In this document: positions 38,903 to 48,754 of the stretch, piece by piece | How the letters are laid out: each line of letters begins with the position of its first letter | Position numbering within the stretch: position 1 is the stretch's first letter | NCBI GenBank assembly: GCA_002840405.1 | Contig: PHAR01000001.1 | Location: forward strand, 330,320-394,319 | Reading direction: 5' to 3' | DNA from: Deltaproteobacteria bacterium HGW-Deltaproteobacteria-8 | GTDB taxonomy: Bacteria > Desulfobacterota > Desulfovibrionia > Desulfovibrionales > Desulfovibrionaceae | DNA: 64,000 nt | Notes under the pieces: model-generated | The model's input: the letters and a program-made list of their open reading frames with translations, nothing else | What the model was told of the DNA's origin: nothing | The model's database searches: none | Made by a program: the position numbers and the translations under genes

Positions 38903-39760
38903 ATGTCAAAAAAGAACAAGCCCCCCCGCCCAGAGCCGGAGACACTGGCTCTGCCGCCCTGCGGCGTGGACTCCCACGCGCACCTGGACCTGGTCGACTT
39001 CGACCCTGACCGCGTGGAGCTCATGGACCGCGCCCGGGCCAGCGGCGTGGCCCGCACCGGCAACGTGTTCCTCGGCCCCGAGGCCTACCGGAAAAACCGC
39101 GCCATGTTCGCGAACCGGCCGGAAGTCTTCTTCATCCTTGGCATCCACCCGGGCAACGCAGACCAGTGTTCGCCCGAGGCCCTGGAAGCCATGCGCCAGG
39201 CCTTTGCAACCGACCCGCGCCTCAGGGCCATGGGCGAGATCGGCCTGGACTACTACTGGGACGACCACCCGCGCGACGTGCAGGAGCGGGTCCTCCGCTC
39301 GCAGCTGGCCCTGGCGCGGGAGCTCGCTCTGCCGCCGGTGATCCACTGCCGCGACGCCTTCGAGGACACGCTGCGCGTGCTTCTGGACGAGGGCTTCAGC
39401 GGGCGCAAGCTCCTCTGGCACTGCTTCGGCGGCGACGAGGCCCAGGCCCGCGTCCTGCTGGACCACGGCTGGCATGTGAGCATCCCCGGCCCGGTGAGCT
39501 ACGCCAAGAACGAGGACCTGCAGCGCGCCGTGGCCATGATCCCGCTTGAGCGCATGCTGCTGGAGACCGACTGCCCGTACCTCTCGGCCGAGCCCTGGCG
39601 CGGCAAGCGCAACCACCCGGCCCTGCTTGCCTTCACGGCCCAGACCGTGGCCCGCCTTCGGGACATGCCCGTGGACGCGCTGTGGGTTGCCACGGGCCAG
39701 AACGCCTGCGCCTTTTTTGGACTGCCCGCACTCTCAATTGAACCGGAGGAACTGCCATGA
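38903..39760 (+). CDS. TatD-family metal-dependent hydrolase
   Basis: A 285-aa TIM-barrel protein of the TatD DNase family. The metal ligands are in GVDSHAHLDLV, MGEIGLDYYW, VIHCRDAF, LWHCFGGDEA and LETDCPYLSAEP. The N-terminal 20 residues (KKNKPPRPEPE) are a charged extension. Family members act as 3'-5' DNases or deacylases. It overlaps the thioesterase gene by 4 bases. Confidence 0.92.
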   Translation: MSKKNKPPRPEPETLALPPCGVDSHAHLDLVDFDPDRVELMDRARASGVARTGNVFLGPEAYRKNRAMFANRPEVFFILGIHPGNADQCSPEALEAMRQAFATDPRLRAMGEIGLDYYWDDHPRDVQERVLRSQLALARELALPPVIHCRDAFEDTLRVLLDEGFSGRKLLWHCFGGDEAQARVLLDHGWHVSIPGPVSYAKNEDLQRAVAMIPLERMLLETDCPYLSAEPWRGKRNHPALLAFTAQTVARLRDMPVDALWVATGQNACAFFGLPALSIEPEELP

Positions 39761-40200
39761 CCACCCACTTAAGCGACGCCGAACGTTTCCAGCGCCTCAA
39801 GCGCTTCTTCAACAGCCGCGACCGGCTGTGCAAGTGCTTGGGCATCGAGGTCACGGACATCGGCCACGGCACGGCCTCCACGCGCATGACCATCGAGGAC
39901 AAGCACCTGAACGGCGCGGACGTGGTCCAGGGCGGGGCCATCTTCACCCTGGCCGACCTGGCTTTTGGCGCGGCGTGCAACTCGGGCGGCACCCTGGCCC
40001 TCGGCGTCAACATGACCATCGCCTTCACCAAGCCGGGCTTGAGCGGCAGCCTCACGGCGCATGCGCGCGAGACCGCTGCGGCGGGTCCTCTGTCGACCTA
40101 TGTGGTGGAGGTGAAGGATGAAGGCGGCGAGACCATCGCCACCTTCCAGGGCACGGCCTACCGCAAGCGCGACAAGATCGACCTTTCGGCCTGGGGCTGA
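39757..40200 (+). CDS. PaaI-type hotdog thioesterase
   Basis: A 147-aa hotdog-fold acyl-CoA thioesterase. The segment NGADVVQGGAIFTLADLAFG has the catalytic Asn/Gly and Asp arrangement of PaaI, and the central helix is followed by the usual antiparallel strands. The substrate is unknown. The start overlaps tatD (ATGA), so coupled translation is likely. It converges with the SulP gene after 10 bases. Confidence 0.9.
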   Translation: MTTHLSDAERFQRLKRFFNSRDRLCKCLGIEVTDIGHGTASTRMTIEDKHLNGADVVQGGAIFTLADLAFGAACNSGGTLALGVNMTIAFTKPGLSGSLTAHARETAAAGPLSTYVVEVKDEGGETIATFQGTAYRKRDKIDLSAWG

Positions 40201-40210
40201 GGGGAAGCGT

Positions 40211-42772
40211 TTACTGCTGCGCCGCGCGGTTCTTGGCGTTTTCCTCAGCCAGGCGCTCGGCCAGCAGGGCAACGATGAAGCGGTTGACCGCTGCGGCGAG
40301 CGGCGGAGCCTTGTCCTGTATGAGCTTGAAGCGCTCTGCCGAGAGCCGGTAGACCACACATCTCTCCGTGGCGATGACCGAGGCCGAGCGCGGCGCGCTG
40401 GTGTACAGGCCCATCTCGCCGAACACCGTCCCCGACCCCATCTTCTTCAGCCGCAGGAGCTTGCCGCCCGGCATCGCCAGCTCGACCTGCACCTTGCCGG
40501 ATTGCAGGAAGTACAGGGAGTCCGACTCGTCGCCCTGGCGGATGACATGCTTCTTGTTCGGCACCTCCACCCGCTCCAGGCACTTCATGAGCGTGGGCAC
40601 CAGCCTGGGTTCCGGGAAGGTGGCCGTCAGCAGCTCCTCCAGGGAATCCTGGCGCTGCTCCAGGCCTTCTGTCTCGGCCAGGATGCGGTCCTCACAGGAC
40701 TCCAGGGCATAATCCAGGTTCAGCGAAATTTGGCACAGGCCCTCCTCGTCGCCCAGGTGGCAACCCAGGACCTCCAGATGCTCCTCCATCTCCAGCGGCA
40801 CGCTGGTGAAGAAGATGATCAGTCGCTGCTCCTCGGCCAGTTGCTGCAGCCGCCGGAGACCTTGCAGGGCCGACGCCCCCATGCCGGTAACTGAGGCCAG
40901 GTCCAGCAGCACGGCCTTGAGCCCTTCCGCTCCGGCGCTGTCGATGCGCTGGCGGATGGTCCGCAGCAGGCCATAGACCGTTCCCAGGAACAAAAAACCC
41001 TGCATGCGCACGATGAGGATCTGGCCGCCGTGCTCGCGCAGGACCCGGCGCTCCGAGGGCGAGCGGTCAACGTTGCTGTGGAACACGTCGCCGGACTGGA
41101 TGAACTTGATGCCGCCGCCATCCACGGCCCGCGCCAAGGCCACGGCAAGTCCCAGGCCCAGGCAGGAGAAAACGCCCAGCACCGGCCCCAGGATCACGAC
41201 CAGAAGGCAGGCGATCCAGGCGTTGAACTGGTCGTCCTTGCGAGTGAGCGGGTTCTTGCTGTCGCGCAAAAGCCAGCTCACGGGCAGTGTCAGTCCCGTG
41301 GCCAGCAGGATGCCGAGTGGAACGAACAGGGGGATGTGGAGCAGAACGAACTGCCCGTACAGGGCAAAGGCCAAGCAGACGAAGCCCACGGTGAACCCGG
41401 CCAGGGGACCGGTGGCGCCAAGGGTGCGCAGGCCCAGGCTGCCCGAAAGAGACAAGGTGGACGGCAACCCGCCCAAGAGTCCCGAGAGCATGCTCGCCCC
41501 GCCCACCATGCGCAGCTGCGCCTCAGGATCGGCGTCCCGAGCCAGTGCGGCTTCCAGTATGCTCGTGCGCACCAAGGTCGGGCCGATGGCCACCACAGCC
41601 ACGGCGACGAAGAACTCTTTGCGCCAGAGCAAGGCCGACCAGTCGATCCGCGTCAGGGTGCTGGCATCGAACAGGGTCAGATAGAAACTCATGTCCAACA
41701 GATTCGGCACATGCGGCAGCCGCGCCGCCCACGGGCCAAAGGTCGAGCCTCCCAGCACCATCGCCGCGTTCCAGCCCGCAATGGCCAAGAGCGCCAGCAA
41801 AAGCGACCAGAGCATGCCCTTGAACCAGATGCGCACCAGGAAATACGCGAAACCGAAAGCAACGGTCGGCCCCCAGGCCGCAGCGTGCTGCAGCAGCGCC
41901 GCGCCCATCTCCGCGACGGGCATTTGGAAAAGCCCGGCCAACTCGGGAATGCCTGCGGTCAGCACCTGGAACCAGGTATTGATCAGGAGCAGGCCAAAAC
42001 CGGCCAGCATGCCGCCGAAGACCTCGGCCGGCAAGAAGCGGATGCGTTCCACAACCCCGAAGCGCGAGGACAGGACGCAGAGCACGCCCGTCAGGGCGCT
42101 GGCCAGGGCCAGGGCCGCAAGCAGCGTGGTGGTGATGACCTGGGCTGAGGCATGGCCCTCAAGGTCGGCTCCCACCGTGGTCAGCAGGAGCAGCACGCAC
42201 AGCGTGGCCGCCGGGCCTGGCCCGGCCACGGCAACGGGCAGCCGGCCATGCAGGGCGAACAACACCGAGCCGAGCACCGCCGGAAACAGCGTCAGATACA
42301 GGGCATGCGGAAAGGCTCCGCTCAGGCTAGGCACGGAGAAAACAAGCAGGGACAGGGCCAGGCAGACCAGACTTTGCTGCACGCCGCCGGAAATGCCTGC
42401 AAGAACGTTCAGCGCCGGGTTGCCCGAAAAGAAAAGACGCAGGTGATCGAGGGTGCCCTCTGGCTTCTGGACGGCATCCAGGGCCAGGGAGTCCTGGAGG
42501 GGGAAGGGCGCCACAGGCCGAGGCAAGGCCGCAAAAGGATCGCCTTCCGCCAGGTCGTCCACGCGGACATCGCTCACGTCTGGTTCACGCGACTGGACAT
42601 GCGCCTGTACCACAAGGCCAGGTTGGTTGCACTTGGGGCACTTGGCCTGCCGCCCGATGAGCCCGGCAGGCAGGGACAGGGTGTGCCCGCAGGAGGCGCA
42701 GTGGAACACGGCCCCTTCCGGGGCTGCTGGCGGCGCGGTTGCAGTCTCTGTCTTCTTCTGCTCGTCGGACAC
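40211..42772 (-). CDS. SulP-family anion transporter fused to zinc ribbon, STAS and cyclic nucleotide-binding domains
   Basis: An 853-aa inner-membrane protein. Order: an N-terminal zinc ribbon (Cys25, Cys28, Cys45, Cys48), a linker, a SulP transport core of about 10-14 spans (about 110-560), a STAS domain (about 590-710, with LLDLASVTGMGASALQGL), and a C-terminal cNMP-binding domain (about 720-840). The last has the GEMGLYTSAPRSASVIA phosphate-cassette signature. SulP proteins move sulfate, bicarbonate or carboxylates. The added domains suggest nucleotide control. The start is GTG after GGAGGG. Confidence 0.9.
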   Translation of the reverse strand: MSDEQKKTETATAPPAAPEGAVFHCASCGHTLSLPAGLIGRQAKCPKCNQPGLVVQAHVQSREPDVSDVRVDDLAEGDPFAALPRPVAPFPLQDSLALDAVQKPEGTLDHLRLFFSGNPALNVLAGISGGVQQSLVCLALSLLVFSVPSLSGAFPHALYLTLFPAVLGSVLFALHGRLPVAVAGPGPAATLCVLLLLTTVGADLEGHASAQVITTTLLAALALASALTGVLCVLSSRFGVVERIRFLPAEVFGGMLAGFGLLLINTWFQVLTAGIPELAGLFQMPVAEMGAALLQHAAAWGPTVAFGFAYFLVRIWFKGMLWSLLLALLAIAGWNAAMVLGGSTFGPWAARLPHVPNLLDMSFYLTLFDASTLTRIDWSALLWRKEFFVAVAVVAIGPTLVRTSILEAALARDADPEAQLRMVGGASMLSGLLGGLPSTLSLSGSLGLRTLGATGPLAGFTVGFVCLAFALYGQFVLLHIPLFVPLGILLATGLTLPVSWLLRDSKNPLTRKDDQFNAWIACLLVVILGPVLGVFSCLGLGLAVALARAVDGGGIKFIQSGDVFHSNVDRSPSERRVLREHGGQILIVRMQGFLFLGTVYGLLRTIRQRIDSAGAEGLKAVLLDLASVTGMGASALQGLRRLQQLAEEQRLIIFFTSVPLEMEEHLEVLGCHLGDEEGLCQISLNLDYALESCEDRILAETEGLEQRQDSLEELLTATFPEPRLVPTLMKCLERVEVPNKKHVIRQGDESDSLYFLQSGKVQVELAMPGGKLLRLKKMGSGTVFGEMGLYTSAPRSASVIATERCVVYRLSAERFKLIQDKAPPLAAAVNRFIVALLAERLAEENAKNRAAQQ

Positions 42773-42868
42773 TCAGCCCTCCGTGCTTGGCGGGGGATAC
42801 ACACCGCCTTGCTGACTATGCCTCATTCGGCGGCAATTCTCAAGGCCACCGCGTGGAGACAATCGCGC

Positions 42869-44611
42869 TTAGGCGAAACTCTCACGCATGACGCCCAAAA
42901 GCCGCGCCAGCCGGTGCTCGTAGGTGTGGTCGGCCAGGATGCGCCGCCGGGCCGCCTGGCTGACGCGCTCACGCAGCGCGCCGTCACGCAGGGAGCGCTC
43001 GGTCAGCCCCGCGATGTCCTCCGGGGTATCATAGACCACGACCTCGCGGCCAGGCTCAAAGAGCGCTTCCAGCTGCGCGCGCCGGTCCGTGAGCACAAAC
43101 CCCCCGCAAGCCGGAACATCGAACACGCGCTGGTTCACCGCGCCCTTCATCTGCCTGCTCGTGCAGTTCAGGTTCACCGCGCCCATGGCGTAAAACGCGG
43201 GCAGGTCACGGTAATAGTCCAGGCGCGGCAGCAGGCGCACACGGCCGTCATCCTTGAACATCCGGCCCCAGCCCTCGGCATCGCCCGCCACCACGGCATC
43301 GAACCCGGCCAAGGCGCCGACACATGCCGAGCGGTACTGCCGGGTGGCCTCCCAGGTCAGCAGCGACTCGCAGGCCAGACGCTCCTCCCCGCTGCCCAGG
43401 GCCCGCAGCGCTGCGGCCAGGTCCGGGTGCGCGGCCTCAAGAAAATCCTGCACCGAATGCTGGTCCGAAGCGCCGAACCCGGCGGCCAGCTGGACATAGC
43501 CAGCGAGCAGCGCCTGCGGGGCATTGAAGGCCTTGCAGGCGGCCAGGCTGTCGGTAACGGCGTGGTGCATGGAGTCGCCCACAAAGGAGGCCTCGGCGCG
43601 CCAGTGGTCCGGGCCGGGCGGCAGGCCAGGGCGGAAGCGCGTGGCGTCCGTGGCCAAGGGCAGGTAGTGGACGTTGGCGAAGCCCTGGTCCTGGAGGCTC
43701 GGCACGTTGTCCGCGTCCCAGGTGAAGATGACCAGACCTGGGCGGGCCAGCCCGGCGTAGCGCGCGAGGATCAGGTGCGGGTTGTCCACGAACCACGAGG
43801 CCAGGGGCAGGCCAAGGCGTTCCAGCAGCTCGGCCAGACGGCCCTCGCTGTCCAGCCCGAAGTGGTTCACAGTGAGCAGGAAATCCGGCTTGAACTCCAG
43901 CACCCGGCGCAGCAGGTCCTCGATGAACCGGGTGCTGCCGAGCGGGTCCGTGCTCACGGGCAGGGCTGCCCAGGGTATGTTCAGCCGCGTGAGCGCGTCC
44001 TTGATCTCGGTTTGCAGGAAGTACGGGCGGTCGAGCAGCAGCACGCGCGGGGCGCTGTTCTGAAATTTCGGGTACGCGGACTGGTCCCAAAAATTGGCCT
44101 TGGCGCTGGCGAGCAGATCCTGCTCCAGCCGTGCATACAGCCCCGGGTCGATGCGCCGGGTTGTGGGGGCGATGAGCGGCGCAAAGGGCAGCCCTTTGTT
44201 CGCGGCCTGCCAGCGCGTCAGCTCTGCCAGCACCACGTCCGGGTCGTCCTGGTCCAGCCAGAGCACGTTCAATGCGTTGCGGTGCCTTTCCCGCGCATTG
44301 GTGACGGCCCAGACCGCAGCCTCGCGGTCCACCACCGCCAGAGGGCGGCCAGAGGCGGCCAGAATGTCCAGGCAAAGGCCCAGGCTGGGACCGAGGAGCA
44401 CCGGCAGGGAGCGCTCTGGCGCTGTGGCCGCCAGGGCCTGCTCACGGGCCACGGCGTCGCGGCCCCAGAGATGCCAGGCCTTGCCGTGCACCAGCAGGCG
44501 CAGGTCAGCCAGGTCACCGCCTGCATGCACGGCCACGGCCTCGGCCACGGCCTTGGGCCGCTCCAATCGAGCCTCGGCTCGCGCGTCAGATTTCTTGCGT
44601 TTTTGCTGCAT
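42869..44611 (-). CDS. CgeB-like glycosyltransferase family protein
   Basis: A 580-aa cytosolic protein. The C-terminal half (about 330-575) matches CgeB-type GT-B transferases: [11 protein letters not shown], a SFVGDS loop, [28 protein letters not shown], and a terminal [11 protein letters not shown]. The N-terminal half has the DUF3880-like region. The ATG at 44611 follows AGGAG; the open frame extends upstream without support. In flagellated sulfate reducers such proteins often stand in flagellin-glycosylation loci. The divergent neighbour has a sigma-28-like promoter, which fits, but this is inference. Confidence 0.85.
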   Translation of the reverse strand: MQQKRKKSDARAEARLERPKAVAEAVAVHAGGDLADLRLLVHGKAWHLWGRDAVAREQALAATAPERSLPVLLGPSLGLCLDILAASGRPLAVVDREAAVWAVTNARERHRNALNVLWLDQDDPDVVLAELTRWQAANKGLPFAPLIAPTTRRIDPGLYARLEQDLLASAKANFWDQSAYPKFQNSAPRVLLLDRPYFLQTEIKDALTRLNIPWAALPVSTDPLGSTRFIEDLLRRVLEFKPDFLLTVNHFGLDSEGRLAELLERLGLPLASWFVDNPHLILARYAGLARPGLVIFTWDADNVPSLQDQGFANVHYLPLATDATRFRPGLPPGPDHWRAEASFVGDSMHHAVTDSLAACKAFNAPQALLAGYVQLAAGFGASDQHSVQDFLEAAHPDLAAALRALGSGEERLACESLLTWEATRQYRSACVGALAGFDAVVAGDAEGWGRMFKDDGRVRLLPRLDYYRDLPAFYAMGAVNLNCTSRQMKGAVNQRVFDVPACGGFVLTDRRAQLEALFEPGREVVVYDTPEDIAGLTERSLRDGALRERVSQAARRRILADHTYEHRLARLLGVMRESFA

Positions 44612-44691
44612 GGCGCTCCTGTCCGCTTGAATATATGCAAGGATCGTGACAGGCAACAGCCTTGCTCTCGCCGAGATCTGGGCGTGCGGCC

Positions 44692-44719
44692 TAAAGAATC
44701 CCCTACATTTGGCCGATAA
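44692..44719 (+). promoter_or_regulatory. Sigma-28 (FliA)-like promoter
   Basis: TAAA at 44692, 16 bases, GCCGATAA at 44712. Spacing and flanks (CTAAAGA, GCCGATAAGAG) are the same as at 20611. It lies 71 bases upstream of the glycosyltransferase-like gene at 44791. Confidence 0.65.
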
Positions 44720-44790
44720 GAGCTGCGAAAGGGGCTTTTTCCGGCACACGGATCGTGCCTGCCCCAGACAATCCCAGGGAAGGGGTGCAT

Positions 44791-45651
44791 ATGAGCGCAA
44801 CGAACCGCATTCGGGTGCTGGTCCGCACACGCGGAACCGGAACAGATATTTTCAGAACCCTCGTTTCCCTGGCCTGTCAGGACATCGGCCCCAGGCGGCT
44901 GGAAATCGTCCTGGCCGCTACGGACCCGGACCTGCACACGGGCCGTGAGGCCAGGCTGCTGCATAGCGCCCTGGACTTCAGCGCCGTCGAGGTGCTGGAC
45001 GCGCGCGGCCTGACCTCAGCCCAGGCCTTGAATCTGGCCGCCTCGGATGGCGACGCCGGACACCTGGCCTTGCTCCCGGAAGGGGCCCGGCTGCACCCGC
45101 AGTTCATGAGCCGTTGCCTGACGGCCATGCGCGGCAAGAAGCGGCCCCAGGTGGTCTTTTGCGAGCACACGGCAGGAAGCGTTGAGCGCAGGCCCTTTTC
45201 CCGGCGCCCGGCCTTCCGGCCCGAGCAACTCATCCGGCGCAACGCCGCAGGCCCTGTGGCGCTCATTCAGCGCACGGCCTGGGACATCCTGGGCGGCCTG
45301 CACCCGGCCCTGGAATACAACCAGTGGGATTTCTGGCTGCGACTGGCCCTGGCGGGCGGACGGCTGACCGAGGCGCCTGGACTGCTGGCCTCGTGCCCTC
45401 CCCTGCGCAGACTTGCGCCCGAGCAGGATGGCCGGGCCAAGGCCTTGCTTGTGGTCCACACGCCGGGAGCCTTTGAGCCCGACGTCTGCCGCTGGGCCAT
45501 GGCCCTGCTGCGCGGCGACCCCTGGGCGGCGCCTTTTGAGCCAGGAGTCATACCGTCGCCCCGCGATGTGGGCGCCCTGTTCGCGGGTCTGGTCATGCCC
45601 CAGCGCCCCGGCAGCATCGGCTGGGACAACCGGCAGCGCTGGACCGCCTGA
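44791..45651 (+). CDS. Glycosyltransferase family 2-like protein
   Basis: A 286-aa protein with a GT-A-like N-terminus ([24 protein letters not shown], residues 7-30). The segment [13 protein letters not shown] stands where the DXD motif is expected but lacks a clear DXD, so activity is uncertain. [14 protein letters not shown] is typical of family 2 acceptor helices. GGGAAGGGG lies ahead of the ATG. It is divergent from the CgeB-like gene and driven by a sigma-28-like promoter, suggesting glycosylation of a flagellar component (inference). Confidence 0.78.
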   Translation: MSATNRIRVLVRTRGTGTDIFRTLVSLACQDIGPRRLEIVLAATDPDLHTGREARLLHSALDFSAVEVLDARGLTSAQALNLAASDGDAGHLALLPEGARLHPQFMSRCLTAMRGKKRPQVVFCEHTAGSVERRPFSRRPAFRPEQLIRRNAAGPVALIQRTAWDILGGLHPALEYNQWDFWLRLALAGGRLTEAPGLLASCPPLRRLAPEQDGRAKALLVVHTPGAFEPDVCRWAMALLRGDPWAAPFEPGVIPSPRDVGALFAGLVMPQRPGSIGWDNRQRWTA

Positions 45652-45657
45652 GCCCAG

Positions 45658-46251
45658 CTATTCTTCCACCGCCTGGCCCCGCCGGGTTGTCTTCATCTGC
45701 TTGCCCACTTCCCAGCAGGGCGCCACTTCCGCGCCCAGGCTCCAGTACTTGACGCTGGACATGTCGAACAACAGCGGACGCACGCGGCCGATGTCGACCT
45801 TGCCGTCGTCGCGCAGCACGGACTCCTCGGCATGGGTAGCGACAATCTCGCCAATGAAAACGTCGTGCGTTTCAAAATCAACCACCCGCGCCAGGCGACA
45901 TTCCATGCACACCGGGCAAGCCTTGATGAGCGGGGCAAAGGCCAGCTCGCCATGGAACAGCTCGAAGACCTGGGACTTGTCGGTGTTCCTGCCGCTGACC
46001 AGGCCCACGTAGTCCGTCTGCACCACCAGCTCCTCGCCCGGAATGCAGACGCTGAACTCTTGGTGCTCCAGGATGCCCTTTCCGGTATGATGTGCCTTGT
46101 TGATGCCAAAGGACAGGTACTGCGGCTGGCCGTGGTTCATGATGCCCACGTGGGCCACGGCCAAAAAGTTCTCCTTGCCGTCCACCACGGCCCCGACAAT
46201 GGTCGTGAGCGATGGATACAGCGCGTTCACAGGTCCGATATTCCGTTTCAT
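45658..46251 (-). CDS. Flavoredoxin-like flavin reductase domain protein
   Basis: A 197-aa FMN-binding split-barrel protein of the flavin reductase/flavoredoxin family. It shows an FMN-site NHGQPQYLSFGINKAHHTG, a conserved GLVSGRNTDKS loop, and PVCMECRLARVVDFETHDVFIGEI near residue 125. In Desulfovibrio, flavoredoxins carry electrons to thiosulfate reduction or similar steps. The start at 46251 is next to a G-run. It lies downstream of marR on the same strand with a MarR-type palindrome 18 bases before the start, so control by that regulator is likely. Confidence 0.88.
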   Translation of the reverse strand: MKRNIGPVNALYPSLTTIVGAVVDGKENFLAVAHVGIMNHGQPQYLSFGINKAHHTGKGILEHQEFSVCIPGEELVVQTDYVGLVSGRNTDKSQVFELFHGELAFAPLIKACPVCMECRLARVVDFETHDVFIGEIVATHAEESVLRDDGKVDIGRVRPLLFDMSSVKYWSLGAEVAPCWEVGKQMKTTRRGQAVEE

Positions 46252-46268
46252 GGCCCCCCCATCTTTTA

Positions 46269-46284
46269 TTGCATGTACAAGCAA
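46269..46284. promoter_or_regulatory. Operator-like palindrome before the flavoredoxin gene
   Basis: TTGCATGTACAAGCAA pairs at 7 of 8 dyad positions. Its left 12 bases match a second site at 46771 at 10 of 12 positions. The location just upstream of the coding start fits a repressor site. Confidence 0.55.
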
Positions 46285-46321
46285 ATAACACCCAATAGCA
46301 TTGCATGATTCGTAAAGTCCA

Positions 46322-46759
46322 TCAGTCGTTCCCTTCCCCTTCCAACTTGCGACAAGCCGCGTCGATGTCAGCTGCCAAGCGGTCCCCTTCCGGGCCAAGG
46401 ATGCCCAAGTAGACGGTGTGCAGACGCTTCCAGGACTTTTCCACGCCCTTGAGCAGCGCCAACCCCGCCGGGGTTGCGGCCAGCCTCGCGGCCCTGCCCT
46501 CGGCCTTGCGCGTAAGCAGGCCCTTGGCCACCAGGGCGTCGACAAAACGCGTCACTGTCGATGGGGCCAAAGCCAACCGTTCGGCCAGTTCACCCGGCCC
46601 GATGCCCGGACTGCCCGCAGCGGTCATGAGCACAAAGGCGTGTGAAGGCGACAGACCTGTGGGCCGGAACGCCTCGTCAGCAAGGCGTGTGATGCTGCGC
46701 GCCAGGCTGTTGGCCGTGAAGTACAAACATTGATGCAGGAGATCACAGGGTTCAGTCAT
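46322..46759 (-). CDS. MarR-family transcriptional regulator
   Basis: A 145-aa dimeric winged-helix DNA-binding protein. The recognition region is PGELAERLALAPSTVTRFVDALVAKGLLTRK (about residues 55-85), followed by the wing EGRAARLAATPAG. N- and C-terminal helices form the dimer interface. The ATG at 46759 has GAGG ahead; the frame extends upstream into the operator. It lies 70 bases upstream of the flavoredoxin gene, and related palindromes stand before both genes, so it probably represses itself and that gene. The ligand is unknown. Confidence 0.9.
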   Translation of the reverse strand: MTEPCDLLHQCLYFTANSLARSITRLADEAFRPTGLSPSHAFVLMTAAGSPGIGPGELAERLALAPSTVTRFVDALVAKGLLTRKAEGRAARLAATPAGLALLKGVEKSWKRLHTVYLGILGPEGDRLAADIDAACRKLEGEGND

Positions 46760-46770
46760 TTCGGCCTCAC

Positions 46771-46786
46771 TTGTGTGTACAACTAA
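46771..46786. promoter_or_regulatory. Operator-like site before marR
   Basis: TTGTGTGTACAACTAA shares the core TGTACAA with the site at 46269. A wider inverted repeat, CTTGT (46770) and ACAAG (46786-46790), surrounds it. It ends 12 bases from the marR start, consistent with autoregulation. Confidence 0.5.
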
Positions 46787-46818
46787 CAAGCTTGCAACCT
46801 CCTTGTCAACAGCCAACA

Positions 46819-46852
46819 CAAAAAAGCCGCGCCCGGTTGCCCGGACGCGGCC
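46819..46852 (-). terminator. Terminator of glnS
   Basis: GCCGCGCCCGG/CCGGACGCGGC stem with one mismatch and a small loop. On the minus strand it is followed by CTTTTTTGTG. It lies 29 bases after the glnS stop. Confidence 0.88.
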
Positions 46853-46880
46853 TGATCGCCATGCTGATGGGGAAGCCTAG

Positions 46881-48602
46881 CTAGCGGCCGCCGCCCTGTT
46901 TCTTCTCGATCTTGCCCCAGGTGTCGCGCAGGGTGGCCGTGCGGTTGAACACCGGCGCACCTGGCAACGTGTCCTTGTCGTCGGCGCAAAAGTAGCCCAG
47001 GCGTTCGAACTGGCAGTGCCAGCCGGGTTCGACATTGGCCAGGGCGGGCTCCAGTTTGCCGCGCACGACCTTGAGCGAGTCCGGGTTGATGCAGGAGGTG
47101 AAGTCCTCCTCCGCGCCGGGGTTGAGCTTGGTGAACAGCAGGTCGTACAGGCGCACCTCGGCGTCGAGCGCGTGGGCCGCACTGACCCAGTGCAGGGTGC
47201 CCTTGATCTTGCGCCCGTCCGGGCTGCTGCCGCCACGGCTCTCGGGGTCATAGGTGCAGCGCAGCTCCACGACGTTGCCCGCGTCGTCCTTCACGACACC
47301 AACGCAGGTGATGTAGCAGGCGTAGCGCAGGCGCACCTCGTTGCCGGGGTACAGGCGGTGGTAGCCCTTAGGCGGCTCCTCCCGGAAGTCGTCCTGCTCG
47401 ATGTACAAAACCTTGGAGAAGGGCACCTTGCGCGAGCCCATGTCCGTCTCGGGGTGCCAGGGGAAGTCGAGCTCATCGACCTGGCCGTCCGGAAAGTTCT
47501 CGATGACCACCTTGAGCGGGTTCAAAACAGCCATGGCGCGGGGAGCGCTGGCGTTCAGGTCTTCGCGCACGCAATGCTCAAGCAGCGCGTACTCGACCAT
47601 GTTGTCGCAGCGGGCAACGCCGATGCGCTCACAGAAATCGCGCAAGGCCCCTGGGGTGTAGCCACGGCGGCGGATGCCCGAGAGCGTCGGCATGCGCGGA
47701 TCGTCCCAGCCCGAGGTGATGCCCTCGGTGACCAGCTGGATGAGCTTGCGCTTGCTGAGCACGGTATTGGTGATGTTCAGCCGCGCGAACTCGATCTGCT
47801 GCGGATGGAACACGCCGAGCTCGTCCAGGATCCAGTCGTAGAGCGGCCTGTTGTTCTCGAACTCCAGGGTGCAGATGGAGTGCGTCACGCCCTCAATCGA
47901 ATCAGACAGGCAGTGCGCAAAGTCGTACATGGGGTAGATGCACCAGGCGTCGCCGGTGCGATGGTGGTGCACATGCTTGATGCGGTAGAGCGCCGGGTCG
48001 CGCAGGACAACGTTGGGCGAGGCCATGTCTATCTTGGCGCGCAGCACCCGCGCCCCGTCCGGGAACTCGCCCGCGCGCATGCGCCGGAACAGGTCCAGGT
48101 TCTCGGCCACGCTGCGCTCGCGCCAGGGGCTGTTCGTGCCGGGCTCCTTCAGGGTGCCGCGGTGCGCGCGGATCTCCTCAGCCGACTGGTCGTCCACATA
48201 GGCCTTGCCCTTGGTGATGAGCGCCTCGGCAAAGTCGTAGAGCCGCTGAAAGTAGTCCGAGGCGTAGTAGAGGCGGTCCTCCCAGTCGAAGCCCAGCCAC
48301 TTCACGTCGCGCATGATGCTCTCGACGTACTCCGTCTCTTCCTTGGCAGGGTTGGTATCGTCGAAGCGCAGGTTCGTGACCCCGCCGAATTCCTTGGACA
48401 AGCCGAAGTTCAGGCAGATGCTCTTGGCATGGCCGAGATGCAGGTAGCCGTTGGGCTCCGGCGGGAAACGGGTCATGACGCGGCCGGCGTTCTTGCCGTT
48501 TGCGATGTCCTCGGCCACGCGGGCGCGAATGAAGTTCACGGGGGCTGACTGGCAGGTCTCGGTGCCGGAGGCCGGGGCCGAGGCGTTCTCTGGGGTGCTC
48601 AT
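46881..48602 (-). CDS. glnS: Glutaminyl-tRNA synthetase
   Basis: Charges tRNA-Gln directly with glutamine. It is 573 aa, a class I synthetase. The HIGH box appears as [10 protein letters not shown] with RFPPEPNG just ahead, and the KMSKS box as VLSKRKL. The tRNA-binding beta-barrels follow. I chose the ATG at 48602 with AAGGA ahead; the frame has 12 more codons upstream. It is monocistronic, with a strong terminator. Confidence 0.96.
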   Translation of the reverse strand: MSTPENASAPASGTETCQSAPVNFIRARVAEDIANGKNAGRVMTRFPPEPNGYLHLGHAKSICLNFGLSKEFGGVTNLRFDDTNPAKEETEYVESIMRDVKWLGFDWEDRLYYASDYFQRLYDFAEALITKGKAYVDDQSAEEIRAHRGTLKEPGTNSPWRERSVAENLDLFRRMRAGEFPDGARVLRAKIDMASPNVVLRDPALYRIKHVHHHRTGDAWCIYPMYDFAHCLSDSIEGVTHSICTLEFENNRPLYDWILDELGVFHPQQIEFARLNITNTVLSKRKLIQLVTEGITSGWDDPRMPTLSGIRRRGYTPGALRDFCERIGVARCDNMVEYALLEHCVREDLNASAPRAMAVLNPLKVVIENFPDGQVDELDFPWHPETDMGSRKVPFSKVLYIEQDDFREEPPKGYHRLYPGNEVRLRYACYITCVGVVKDDAGNVVELRCTYDPESRGGSSPDGRKIKGTLHWVSAAHALDAEVRLYDLLFTKLNPGAEEDFTSCINPDSLKVVRGKLEPALANVEPGWHCQFERLGYFCADDKDTLPGAPVFNRTATLRDTWGKIEKKQGGGR

Positions 48603-48754
48603 GCGCGTGTGTCCTTGTTGCGAAAAGTGAAGCGTCAAGTGGCGCTGCGGGCGCGTGCCAACCGCAATCTTTAAGAATATGCCAAAGCGCCCGCGCGGTC
48701 AAACGTGCAGGCACTGGGCGCGCAGGCGCACCAAAGCTCATCAAGGAAATCAGG

